From NCBI GenBank assembly GCA_930989745.1, contig CAKNMY010000011.1, positions 1-45,825 on the forward strand: a stretch of DNA of 45,825 nucleotides. Direction: 5' to 3'. The notes beneath the pieces were generated by a model that did no database searches, had not been told where the DNA came from, and saw nothing but the letters and a program-made list of their open reading frames with translations. The DNA is from an uncultured Lachnospiraceae bacterium. GTDB lineage: Bacteria > Bacillota > Clostridia > Lachnospirales > Lachnospiraceae. Below are positions 1 to 7,741 of the stretch, one piece after another (the first letter of the stretch is position 1; the number at the start of each line of letters is the position of its first letter). The translations under genes and the position numbers were made by a program.

Positions 1-1393
1 GCATGGAATGATTCTGCGCAATGCTGACGCCCGAAACCATGGTCTCAAAGCTCATGTTGAACGGCAGCGCTGCGGCAAATGCCAGGATCAGAAGCTCTGC
101 CGCCCACACGGCAGCTGACAGCAGCGCCGGGCGGACACGGCAGTTCGTTCTGTACAGGCTGGCATATAGAACGGCTCCAAAGCAGACCACGCAGTAGATC
201 ACAAAGTCCCAGTAATTAGTCCACTGGTATACCCCCAGGAACCACCCTGCAAGCACGATATACGGATTTAAGAGCTGCCGCAGAAGCCCCTGCGCGGAAA
301 AATCCGTCCGGGGCTTCTGCCTTCTCACCGCTGTCAGGAAGGCGTAGAGAATTCCCAGCAGCGCCAGCACGAGAAACAGGTTCACCATATGCGCGTGCAG
401 ATCCCCAAGCACAAAGGAATACGATGGAAACTCATGAATCGTCTTGTCCGGCACATCCGGATTATAGCCGATATAGCGCGTGGAATTTGGGAACCAGTAA
501 TCCACCTGTTCCCATCCGAACAGATTTGCCAGGATCGGACGAAGCTTTCCGTAATAGACGTAGTGCATATTTCCGCCAAAGGAGACGGCAGCTCCGGCGA
601 GCAGCCCTCCGAGAGCGGGAATCAGGCGCTTGAGGCGGCGCAGCGACTTCTTCATCACATCCCAGAGCAGTCTGTAGGCAATGGAAAACGGGAGCACAAA
701 CGCAAAAGATGCCACGAGCGCCCGCATCAGATGGTATGTCTCCTGTACTCTCGTAAAGCTCAGCTTCGTCAGATAAACCGCGTAATACTGCCCTCCATAA
801 TAATAGTTGATCGGACTCTGGCTGTACCAGATATCTGCGGACGGGAGCGTATCGCTGCGCATCATGGACGCCATGAAGCCGTAGTCCATAAACTTCTCGG
901 TTCCGCTTGCCTCAGGACGAAATCCTGAAAAATACGTCCACATGAGAAAGAAGAACAGAAACAGCAGTTCCTCCATCAGAATCAGTCCCCAGTCTGTGCC
1001 CGGATGCCTGCCCGGCGCTTCCTTTTCCGTCTTTCCCGAAAGCGCGGCGCCTGCCCGGCGTCTTTTCCACACCCATACACCGAGCCAGACAAGCCCTGTG
1101 CACGCGGCGGCAGTCACCCAGCCGAAAGCTGCGCGAAAAGGCATGATTCCGGCACAGACCAGCGCCCAGAACACGTATCCTGTCACGCCGATTCCGAGAA
1201 CCTTTGCAAAGAGATAGCCGCGGTCCGTAAATTCCCGGAACAGGATTTGGGTGAGCGGGAAAAAGGCGATTCCCAGCGCCAGAGAGAGCGCCCACCATTT
1301 CAGGAAGGGCACGCTGTCCTCTTTGAGCAGCAATACCGACAATAAAAGCAGCAGCAGGATCACCGCCGCGCACAGCAGTCTTTTTTTCTTCAT
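1..1393 (-). CDS. DUF2298 (YYY family) polytopic membrane protein, C-terminal part outside window
   Basis: An open frame of 464 codons runs from the ATG at 1391-1393 off the left edge, so the protein is incomplete; family members are usually 700-900 residues. Many hydrophobic segments are visible, starting with a Leu-rich one at residues 7-23. Family-typical motifs are FRPEASGTEKFMDYGFM near residue 155, then the INYYYGGQYYAVYLTKL stretch, FGGNMHYVYYGKL, and a GDLHAHMVN motif near residue 333. These match DUF2298 membrane proteins, thought to be multipass glycosyltransferase-like enzymes acting on lipid-linked sugars (family knowledge, function not proven). The start codon overlaps the stop of the upstream glycosyltransferase as ATGA, with GAGGAGAG just before it, so the two are translationally coupled. 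Confidence 0.85.
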   Translation of the reverse strand, partial: MKKKRLLCAAVILLLLLLSVLLLKEDSVPFLKWWALSLALGIAFFPLTQILFREFTDRGYLFAKVLGIGVTGYVFWALVCAGIMPFRAAFGWVTAAACTGLVWLGVWVWKRRRAGAALSGKTEKEAPGRHPGTDWGLILMEELLFLFFFLMWTYFSGFRPEASGTEKFMDYGFMASMMRSDTLPSADIWYSQSPINYYYGGQYYAVYLTKLSFTRVQETYHLMRALVASFAFVLPFSIAYRLLWDVMKKSLRRLKRLIPALGGLLAGAAVSFGGNMHYVYYGKLRPILANLFGWEQVDYWFPNSTRYIGYNPDVPDKTIHEFPSYSFVLGDLHAHMVNLFLVLALLGILYAFLTAVRRQKPRTDFSAQGLLRQLLNPYIVLAGWFLGVYQWTNYWDFVIYCVVCFGAVLYASLYRTNCRVRPALLSAAVWAAELLILAFAAALPFNMSFETMVSGVSIAQNHSM

Positions 1394-2115
1394 TCGTTCT
1401 CTCTCCTCTCCGCCGCATCTCTCAGCGCCCCGAAATCCCGCCACGCCTGCCAGCCGATTCTCACGATCCGGCGGATATTGATGGAATTCTTTCCTCCCTG
1501 GCGCGGCCTGAAGGTAATCGGATACCAGCGCGTCTCCCAGCCCCGCTTCTGATAGATCACGCTCATCATAACGTTCGGCAGATTATAATTCTCCGGAAGC
1601 AGCCTCAGAACCTGCGAAAGCTCCCCGGAGCGCATCAGCCGGAAAGGCGTGTTCGCATCCTTCACGAAGATGCCGAACCTGACTCTGAGCACCAGGCGCA
1701 GCACGCGTGTTACCGCCACGCGCCCGATGCCGTCCTGTCTTTTCGTCCTGTCCCCGATCAGAAGCCCGCAGTGCGCGCGGTCTCTCCAGAGCTGCCAGAA
1801 CTCCTCCGGCACGGTCTGTCCGTCGGAATCGGTCTGAAAAATATAGTCTGCCCCGTGCTCCACCGCGTACCGGTACCCGAAGAGCACTGCCGCTCCATGT
1901 CCGCCGTTCTCCTTGTAAAGCGGTATGAGCTGCGGCAGGCGGCGGGCACATTGCTCCAGCACTTCCCCGGTGCGGTCCCGGCTGCCGTCGTTCACCACTA
2001 CCAGACGGCTGTCCCTGCCGGTCCGCACCGCAATCTCATGCCACTCCTCCACAGTTTTTTCGATATTCATTTCCTCGTTATATGCAGGAATCACAATATA
2101 CAGACTATCTCTCAC
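1390..2115 (-). CDS. Glycosyltransferase family 2 (dolichyl-phosphate-mannose synthase-like)
   Basis: GT-A fold glycosyltransferase that would transfer a sugar from a nucleotide donor, probably to a polyprenyl phosphate at the membrane. The N-terminus has VIPAYNEEMNIEK, then VVNDGSRDRTGEVL and the metal-binding DSD in QTDSDGQT, followed by DANTPFRLMRS, all typical of DPM1/GtrB-like enzymes. I chose the GTG at 2113-2115 (241 aa) because GGGAG precedes it by about 8 bases and the promoter places the transcript start near 2159. The alternative ATG at 2157 would sit at the transcript start with no leader. It overlaps the DUF2298 gene by 4 bases, suggesting it supplies the lipid-linked sugar that the membrane protein uses (inference). 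Confidence 0.88.
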   Translation of the reverse strand: MRDSLYIVIPAYNEEMNIEKTVEEWHEIAVRTGRDSRLVVVNDGSRDRTGEVLEQCARRLPQLIPLYKENGGHGAAVLFGYRYAVEHGADYIFQTDSDGQTVPEEFWQLWRDRAHCGLLIGDRTKRQDGIGRVAVTRVLRLVLRVRFGIFVKDANTPFRLMRSGELSQVLRLLPENYNLPNVMMSVIYQKRGWETRWYPITFRPRQGGKNSINIRRIVRIGWQAWRDFGALRDAAERRENE

Positions 2116-2165
2116 AACCAGTCTCCCAATTCTAATTCTATCATGCCCCAATGTCATGTACCCTT

Positions 2166-2193
2166 ATAATACCAGAAAAAGGGCGCGTGTCAA
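2166..2193 (-). promoter_or_regulatory. Sigma-A promoter of the glycosyltransferase/DUF2298 operon
   Basis: On the minus strand, TTGACA (2188-2193) and TATTAT (2166-2171) are separated by 16 bases, a near-consensus vegetative promoter. The -35 hexamer lies in the loop of the preceding terminator hairpin. Confidence 0.75.
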
Positions 2194-2205
2194 TCCGCAC
2201 CCTTT
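2178..2205 (-). terminator. Rho-independent terminator of the liv/kinase operon
   Basis: Minus-strand hairpin AAAGGGTGCG / CGCGCCCTTT (10 bp including one G-U pair, 8-base loop) followed by further Ts, 22 bases after the stop of the kinase-like gene. The A-rich opposite side could let it work in both directions. Confidence 0.75.
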
Positions 2206-2226
2206 CCAAAAAGCTTACGCTTCCGT

Positions 2227-2865
2227 TTATTCTTCTCCCGGAAGTCTTCCAAACCGCACCATCAGATACGCCTTGATCTCCTCCACACAGCGGTCAAAGC
2301 CGAGCTTGCCGCTGTTCAGGCATAAATCGTAATTTCTCGCGTCCGACCACTCTCTTCCGGTATAATATTTATAATAGTCTCCGCGGTACTTATCCGTTCT
2401 GGCGATGAACTTCTCCATCTCCTTCTCGGTCATACTGGAGCGCTCCAGCGCGCGCGCCATGTTAAACTCCTTCGACGCATGCACGAAGATGCTCGCCACA
2501 TTCGGATAATCCTTCAGAACAAAGTCCGCGCATCTGCCGATCAGCACGCAGGAACTCTTGTCCGCCAGATCCTTGATGACCTTCGCCTGATAATTAAACA
2601 GGTTCTGATCGGAGGTAAATTCACTGCTCTCAGGCGGCAGCAGCTCTCCGCTGTAGATATTCTTTGACAGCAGGAACTTCGGCGTTCTCTTCAGCTTCTC
2701 ATCCGCCTTATTGAACAGCGTCACATTGATGCCGCTCTCCTCGGAGGCGATTTCCAGAATCTCTCTGCTGTAGCACGGGATTCCCAGCTGCTGCGCCAGC
2801 ATATAGCCTATGGTCTTTCCGCCGCTTCCGTACTGTCTTGCGATTGTTACGATAATGTTGTCCAT
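2227..2865 (-). CDS. Cytidylate kinase-like family protein
   Basis: A 212-residue P-loop kinase of the cytidylate-kinase-like family common in clostridia. The N-terminus IIVTIARQYGSGGKTIGYML contains the glycine-rich nucleotide loop, and the C-terminal half has the Arg-rich lid region (RALERSSMTEKEMEKFIARTDK and the YYKYYTGREW stretch) typical of the family. The true substrate is unknown; members lack the full CMP-binding insert of Cmk, so NMP kinase activity is uncertain. It starts 15 bases after livF with a GGGGGT-type ribosome site, and precedes the operon terminator, so it is the last gene of the liv transcription unit. Confidence 0.85.
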   Translation of the reverse strand: MDNIIVTIARQYGSGGKTIGYMLAQQLGIPCYSREILEIASEESGINVTLFNKADEKLKRTPKFLLSKNIYSGELLPPESSEFTSDQNLFNYQAKVIKDLADKSSCVLIGRCADFVLKDYPNVASIFVHASKEFNMARALERSSMTEKEMEKFIARTDKYRGDYYKYYTGREWSDARNYDLCLNSGKLGFDRCVEEIKAYLMVRFGRLPGEE

Positions 2866-2880
2866 GATGCAGACCCCCTT

Positions 2881-3591
2881 TTACTCACCAAGATAAGCTT
2901 TCTTGATGGAATCGTCATTCATCAGAACCGATGCGTCTCCCTCAAGGACAATCTTTCCCGTCTCCAGCACGTACGCTCTGTTGGAGATGGCAAGCGCTTT
3001 CTTCGCGTTCTGCTCAACCAGGAGCACGGTTGTTCCCGCTTTGCTGATCTCCTGGATAATGTCAAAGATCTCATTGACAAAGATCGGAGACAGTCCCATG
3101 GAAGGCTCATCCATGACGATCAGCTTCGGCTTCGACATCAGCGCCCTGCCCATCGCAAGCATCTGCTGCTCGCCTCCGGAGAGGGTTCCGGCTCTCTGAT
3201 TTTTGCGTTCTTCCAGACGCGGGAAACGCTTATAGATCATCTGGAGGCTCTCCTCGATCTCTTTCTTGTCCTTTCTCGTGTAGGCGCCCATTCTCAGGTT
3301 CTGATATACACTTAAGTCTGCGAACACGCGGCGTCCCTCCGGGACGTGCGCAATCCCCATGGATACGATCTTATGGGCGGGCGTCTTCGTGATGTCCTTT
3401 CCCTCAAAGATCACGGAGCCGCTCTTCGGAGAGAGCAGTCCTGTCAGCGTGTGGAGCGTGGTCGTCTTGCCGGCTCCGTTGGCGCCGATCAGAGCGATAA
3501 CCTCTCCCTGGTTGACCTCAAAGGAGATGCCCTTGAGCGCCTGGATCATACCGTAGTATACTTCTATGTTCTTTACTTCAAGCATTGCCAT
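2881..3591 (-). CDS. livF: Branched-chain amino acid ABC transporter ATPase LivF
   Basis: A 236-residue ATPase subunit of the high-affinity leucine/isoleucine/valine importer. Walker A is GANGAGKT (residues 36-43), the signature is LSGGEQQM, Walker B ends in MDEPSMGLSP, and the switch histidine is replaced by the LivF-typical VEQNAKKAL. It acts with LivG on the cytoplasmic face of LivHM. AGGAGG lies 9 bases before the chosen ATG and overlaps the stop codon of livG, a tight operon arrangement. Confidence 0.95.
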   Translation of the reverse strand: MAMLEVKNIEVYYGMIQALKGISFEVNQGEVIALIGANGAGKTTTLHTLTGLLSPKSGSVIFEGKDITKTPAHKIVSMGIAHVPEGRRVFADLSVYQNLRMGAYTRKDKKEIEESLQMIYKRFPRLEERKNQRAGTLSGGEQQMLAMGRALMSKPKLIVMDEPSMGLSPIFVNEIFDIIQEISKAGTTVLLVEQNAKKALAISNRAYVLETGKIVLEGDASVLMNDDSIKKAYLGE

Positions 3592-3604
3592 GCGTCAATT
3601 CCTC

Positions 3605-4366
3605 CTATTCGTCACCCAGATATGCGGAAATAACTTCCGGATTATTCAGCACGTCGCTGGTCTTCCCCTGCGCGAGAACCTGTCCGAAATTCAGTACGGT
3701 CAGCTCCTCACAGATACCGGATACCAGCTTCATATCATGCTCGATCAGAAGGATCGTCATATCGAACTTATCCCGCACAAAACGGATTGTCTCCATGAGC
3801 TCTCCCGTCTCGTTCGGGTTCATGCCCGCCGCCGGCTCGTCGAGGAGCAGCAGCTTCGGCTGTGTCGCAATCGCGCGGGCAATCTCCAGCTTGCGCTGCT
3901 TGCCGTATGGAAGGTTTGCCGCAGTCGTCTGCGCCTCCTTGTCGAGGTCAAAGACCTGCAGGATCTCCATGGCGCGCTCGTCCATCTCCCGCTCCACTCT
4001 GCGGAATTTCGGCAGCCTTAAGATACCTTCTATTGTAGAATATTTATAGTGATTGTGCAAGCCTGCTTTTACGTTGTCGAGCACGCTTAATTCCTTGAAA
4101 AGCCGAATATTCTGAAACGTTCTGGCAATGCCCGCCTTATTGATGTCTATCGTCTTTTTTCCTGTGATGTCCACGCCGTCCAGCTTGATAATTCCCTCGT
4201 CCGGCTTATATACGCCGGTCAGCAGGTTGAACGCCGTCGTCTTGCCCGCGCCGTTTGGCCCGATGAGCCCGTAGAGCTCTCCTTTCTGAATCTCGATGTG
4301 AAATTCATTGACCGCGCGCAGTCCGCCGAAGGAAATGGATAAATTCTTTACTTCCAGTAATGCCAT
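3605..4366 (-). CDS. livG: Branched-chain amino acid ABC transporter ATPase LivG
   Basis: A 253-residue ATPase partner of LivF. Walker A is GPNGAGKT, the linker has the LivG-specific IARTFQNIRLFKELSVLDNV, the signature region reads LPYGKQRKLEIARA, Walker B is LLLLDEPAAGMNP, and the switch is LLIEHDMKLV. The LPYGKQR signature is normal for LivG. It starts 3 bases after the livM stop with AAGGAGG as ribosome site. It ends in TAG, one of only two terminal TAG codons among the intact genes of the window. Confidence 0.95.
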   Translation of the reverse strand: MALLEVKNLSISFGGLRAVNEFHIEIQKGELYGLIGPNGAGKTTAFNLLTGVYKPDEGIIKLDGVDITGKKTIDINKAGIARTFQNIRLFKELSVLDNVKAGLHNHYKYSTIEGILRLPKFRRVEREMDERAMEILQVFDLDKEAQTTAANLPYGKQRKLEIARAIATQPKLLLLDEPAAGMNPNETGELMETIRFVRDKFDMTILLIEHDMKLVSGICEELTVLNFGQVLAQGKTSDVLNNPEVISAYLGDE

Positions 4367-4369
4367 GAT

Positions 4370-5446
4370 TTACGCCTCCTTCGCCGCTTTCTTTCTGTGT
4401 TTGAGCCTGCCGAGATACTTCTCTCTCCACTCGATCGCCTTCGGCGCCCAGTTGAAGAGCATCATGATGATCAGCACGATCGCGTAGATCAGCATACGGT
4501 AATCCGACAGTCCGCGCAGAAGCTCCGGCAGCAGCGTCAGGATGACGGCAGCGATGATGGAGCCGCGGATATTTCCGATGCCTCCGAGCACGACGAATAC
4601 GAGGATCATGATCGACATGTTGTATCCGAAGTTCTTCGGCGTCGCGGTCAGGGAGGACAGGTTATGCGCATACAGCACACCTGCGCAGCCTGCCATGGCA
4701 GCTGAGATCGCAAATGCCATCAGCTTGTACTTTGTGATATTGATTCCGATGGACTCCGCCGCGATGCGGTTGTCGCGGATCGCCATGATCGCGCGCCCGG
4801 AGCGGGAGTTCACAAGGTTGATCACAATAATCAGGGTAATCAGAATTAAAATCACGCCGATCGTGAACGTGGAGTCCTTGGGCGTTCCTGTGATACCCTG
4901 CGGTCCGTTTATCAGAACCACGCCGTCCGGCTCCATGTTCAGAGAGATCACGTCCTTTGTGGAAAAATGGAATCCGTTGGAATCCTTTCCGATGAACAGG
5001 ACGTTGATCACGTTCTTGATAATCTCGCCGAATGCGAGCGTCACGATCGCAAGGTAGTCTCCCTTTAAGCGCAGAACCGGAATTCCGATCAGGATTCCGA
5101 AAATCCCCGCAACTGCCGCTCCTATGAGAAGCGCCAGGAAAAATCTCAGTCCGTCCGAGGCGATCACGCCCTGCATGGACTTGGAGAAAAACGCGCTGGC
5201 GAACGCGCCCACACACATAAATCCCGCGTGGCCGAGACTTAACTCTCCCAGGATTCCTACCACGAGGTTTAAGGAAATCGCCAGAATGACGTACGTACAT
5301 ACCGGAACCAACAGACCCTCAAAGAGGCTGGAGATATTGCCGGTCATAACCATTGCCTGAATCACAGCGTACGCCAGAATCACCATGCCGAAGGTGATGA
5401 TATTGCTTCTTGTTGTTTTCTTCATTTTCTTCCACATGACGATCAC
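4370..5446 (-). CDS. livM: Branched-chain amino acid ABC transporter permease LivM
   Basis: A membrane permease of about 355 residues with roughly ten hydrophobic segments. Family landmarks are NLVVGILGELSLGHAGFM near the N-terminus, the GIPVLRLKGDYLAIVTLAFGEI block, and the cytoplasmic coupling region SRSGRAIMAIRDNRIAAESIGIN. Two starts are possible: GTG at 5446, directly after the livH stop, or ATG at 5437, which has AGGTGA five bases upstream and is the better choice (355 aa). It pairs with LivH to form the channel. Confidence 0.93.
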   Translation of the reverse strand: MIVMWKKMKKTTRSNIITFGMVILAYAVIQAMVMTGNISSLFEGLLVPVCTYVILAISLNLVVGILGELSLGHAGFMCVGAFASAFFSKSMQGVIASDGLRFFLALLIGAAVAGIFGILIGIPVLRLKGDYLAIVTLAFGEIIKNVINVLFIGKDSNGFHFSTKDVISLNMEPDGVVLINGPQGITGTPKDSTFTIGVILILITLIIVINLVNSRSGRAIMAIRDNRIAAESIGINITKYKLMAFAISAAMAGCAGVLYAHNLSSLTATPKNFGYNMSIMILVFVVLGGIGNIRGSIIAAVILTLLPELLRGLSDYRMLIYAIVLIIMMLFNWAPKAIEWREKYLGRLKHRKKAAKEA

Positions 5447-6331
5447 CTACACTTTCTCCTGAATGTTCTTGCCGAGAATACCGGTAGGCTTTACCAGCAG
5501 CACAATAATCAGCACTGCAAATACGATCGCGTCCGCAAGCTGAGAGGAGATGTACGCCTTGCCGAGAATCTCGATCACGCCCAGCAGCACGCCTCCGATC
5601 AGCGCGCCCGGAATTGATCCGATACCGCCGAATACCGCCGCGACAAACGCCTTAATGCCCGGCATGGAGCCTGTGTACGGCGTAAGGCTCGGATAAGTGG
5701 AACACAGCAGCACGCCCGCAAGCGCCGCAAGCGCGGATCCGATCGCGAACGTCAGGGCGATCGTTCCGTTGACATTGATGCCCATGAGCTGCGCCGCGCC
5801 CTTATCCTCAGATACGGCGAGCATTGCCTGCCCTGCTTTCGTCTTATTGATAAAGATCATAAGCCCTGCCATGATCACAAGACACGCGACGATGGTCAGG
5901 ATTGTCGTTCCTGTGATTGTCAGCTGCCCGCCCGCCAGAGTCAGGTTCGGAAGCTTGATAATCTCCGGAAATGATTTTGTGTTGGATCCGAAAATGAGAA
6001 GCGCGATGTTCTGCAGCAGATAGCTGACGCCGATCGCTGTGATCAGAACCGCCAGCGGTGAAGCCGCGTTTCTCAGCGGGCGGTATGCCACGCGCTCAAT
6101 GACAACGCCCAGAACCGTACATGCGACGATTCCGATCAAAACCGCCAGCACCGGATTCAGTCCCGCGGTCGCAACGCAGGTGAGCACCACGTAGGCGCCG
6201 ATCATGATGACGTCTCCGTGGGCGAAGTTCAGCATCTTTGCGATTCCGTATACCATTGTATATCCCAGAGCGATAATCGCATATACGCTTCCCAGGCTGA
6301 CGCCGTTGATGAAATAGGATATAAAGCTCAT
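5447..6331 (-). CDS. livH: Branched-chain amino acid ABC transporter permease LivH
   Basis: A 294-residue permease with about eight hydrophobic segments. LivH landmarks are the N-terminal GSVYAIIALGYTMVYGIAKMLNFAHGD block, IERVAYRPLRNA, the coupling loop KTKAGQAMLAVSEDKGAAQLMGIN, and a C-terminal VFGGIGSIPGALIGG. The ATG has GAGGT upstream. It is separated from the binding-protein gene by a hairpin and ends in TAG. Confidence 0.95.
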   Translation of the reverse strand: MSFISYFINGVSLGSVYAIIALGYTMVYGIAKMLNFAHGDVIMIGAYVVLTCVATAGLNPVLAVLIGIVACTVLGVVIERVAYRPLRNAASPLAVLITAIGVSYLLQNIALLIFGSNTKSFPEIIKLPNLTLAGGQLTITGTTILTIVACLVIMAGLMIFINKTKAGQAMLAVSEDKGAAQLMGINVNGTIALTFAIGSALAALAGVLLCSTYPSLTPYTGSMPGIKAFVAAVFGGIGSIPGALIGGVLLGVIEILGKAYISSQLADAIVFAVLIIVLLVKPTGILGKNIQEKV

Positions 6332-6359
6332 AGTGTACCTCTTTTTTTAAGTGATAAGG

Positions 6360-6386
6360 GGCTGCCGCACTTCGCATGCGGCAGCC
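6360..6386 (-). other. Intercistronic hairpin between livJ and livH
   Basis: A perfect 10-bp inverted repeat (GGCTGCCGCA / TGCGGCAGCC) with a 7-base loop, directly downstream of livJ. On the minus strand it is not followed by a T run, so it more likely stabilises the livJ 3' end or partly attenuates the downstream genes than ends the transcript. A similar element follows the other binding-protein gene at 42295-42334. Confidence 0.6.
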
Positions 6387-6416
6387 TCCTGCTTTTATTT
6401 TACCGTTGTCTGCTCA

Positions 6417-7634
6417 TCAGTCCATGGAAACGTATTCGCCGTTCTCGATCACAACGCCCTTCGGAGCTTTGTTCGGCTCGCCACTCGCCTCCCAGGTGAT
6501 GCCGTCCACACCGGTCAGTCCGTCAAGATTGATGTTCAGCATGGATTCCATCATCTTGTCGCACATCTCGGAAGCATCCATATCCGCTGTGATTCCTGCG
6601 TCCTCTGCCGCCAGCTTGATCGCGTAGACAGCGTCGTAAGCATCCGCTGCGAACTGAATCGGATCGATGCCGAACTCTTCTGTATATGCCGTGTTGAATG
6701 CCTGTGTCTTCTCGTCAGACGCGTCCGCTGCAAACGGAGTCAGCAGCATCAGTCCCTCTGCAAGAGAGGTATCGAATCCGTCTACGCCCAGGATACCGTC
6801 CATACCGTCGCATCCGAACCACTGCGGATCAAATCCCATCTTGTCTGCCTGCTGAAGGATTGCGGATGCCTCCTGGTAGTAGATCGGCAGGAATACGAGC
6901 TCGGCGCCCGCGTCCTTTGCCTTCTGCAGCTGTACGGAAAAGTCTGTCTTATTGTCAGCGGTAAATGCCTCTGCCGCTACGATCTCCAGTCCCTGGTTCT
7001 CAGCCTCTGCCGCAAAGCTCTGGTAGATACCGCTGGAATATGTGTCGGAGCTGTTATAAATTACAGCGATCTTTGTCGCCAGCCCCTTTGTCGCGATATA
7101 TTCCGCAGACTTTGTACCCTGCGCCGGGTCGGAGAAGCACAGACGGAATACGTTGTCGTACGGCTGTACGCAGTCCATGGAGGTTCCGGACGGTGTGATC
7201 TGGAACATATGATCATTCGCCGTCTCAGCGGACACTGCTGTGCAGGCTCCTGATGTAACGGCTCCCACTACCATGTCGATTCCCCAGTCCTTCAGTGTAT
7301 TATAAGCGTTGACGGCCTTCTCAGCGTCTGCTTCATCATCCTCAAATTTGAACTCTACCTGCATGCCGTTGATGCCGCCGTCAGCGTTGATCTCCTCAAC
7401 CGCGAGCTGCGCTCCGTTCTGAACAGCCTCGCCGTATGCCGCATTATCCCCGGTCAGCGGGCCCATGCCGCCGATCTTCAGGGTATCCTCAGAGCTGCTG
7501 CCGGAACTGGAGCTCTCTGTACTCTCTGTACTGTCGCTGCTGTTTGACGCAGCCTCATCGCCGCAGCCAGCGAATACTCCCGCAGCCAACGCGGAAGCCA
7601 GCGCAAGGCTTAAAAACTTCTTCATCTTTTTCAT
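6417..7634 (-). CDS. livJ: Branched-chain amino acid ABC transporter substrate-binding lipoprotein
   Basis: A 405-residue extracellular binding protein (Peripla_BP_6 fold). A lysine-rich start and hydrophobic segment end in the lipobox FAGC with the acylated cysteine at residue 24, then a Ser/Glu linker. The mature part opens with LKIGGMGPLTGDNAAYGEAVQNGAQLA, the classical LivJ N-terminus. I chose the ATG at 7634, with GAGGAGG upstream; a longer frame starting at 7670 would add residues before the signal peptide. It is the first gene of the liv operon and delivers Leu/Ile/Val, or related amino acids or amides, to LivHMGF. The exact ligand cannot be read from the sequence. Confidence 0.93.
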   Translation of the reverse strand: MKKMKKFLSLALASALAAGVFAGCGDEAASNSSDSTESTESSSSGSSSEDTLKIGGMGPLTGDNAAYGEAVQNGAQLAVEEINADGGINGMQVEFKFEDDEADAEKAVNAYNTLKDWGIDMVVGAVTSGACTAVSAETANDHMFQITPSGTSMDCVQPYDNVFRLCFSDPAQGTKSAEYIATKGLATKIAVIYNSSDTYSSGIYQSFAAEAENQGLEIVAAEAFTADNKTDFSVQLQKAKDAGAELVFLPIYYQEASAILQQADKMGFDPQWFGCDGMDGILGVDGFDTSLAEGLMLLTPFAADASDEKTQAFNTAYTEEFGIDPIQFAADAYDAVYAIKLAAEDAGITADMDASEMCDKMMESMLNINLDGLTGVDGITWEASGEPNKAPKGVVIENGEYVSMD

Positions 7635-7679
7635 TATCTTTTCCTCCTCAAAATTCAATAAATTTTTCACTTGCCAAAC

Positions 7680-7708
7680 ATAATACCCTTAAAATCTTTG
7701 TTTGTCAA
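7680..7708 (-). promoter_or_regulatory. Sigma-A promoter of the liv operon
   Basis: Minus-strand TTGACA (7703-7708) and TATTAT (7680-7685) with an exact 17-base spacer, about 45 bases before the livJ start. Confidence 0.82.
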
Positions 7709-7731
7709 TGGAAAACGCAAGAATTTCCATT
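7707..7731. repeat. Inverted repeat overlapping the -35 of the liv promoter
   Basis: AATGGAAA and TTTCCATT (8 bp each, perfect) flank a 9-base centre, and one arm overlaps two bases of the livJ -35 hexamer. It could be an operator for a regulator of the liv operon or a weak AT-rich terminator for the MoxR operon; no T run follows. Confidence 0.4.
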
Positions 7732-7741
7732 TTCCTGCAGA

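Noticed and set aside
389-928. 179-residue plus-strand frame
   Set aside because: Antisense shadow of the DUF2298 coding sequence with no ribosome site or family resemblance.
912-1418. 168-residue minus-strand frame rich in Arg/Gly
   Set aside because: It overlaps the DUF2298 gene in another frame, has low-complexity content and no recognisable domain. The DUF2298 frame has strong family motifs and a coupled start.
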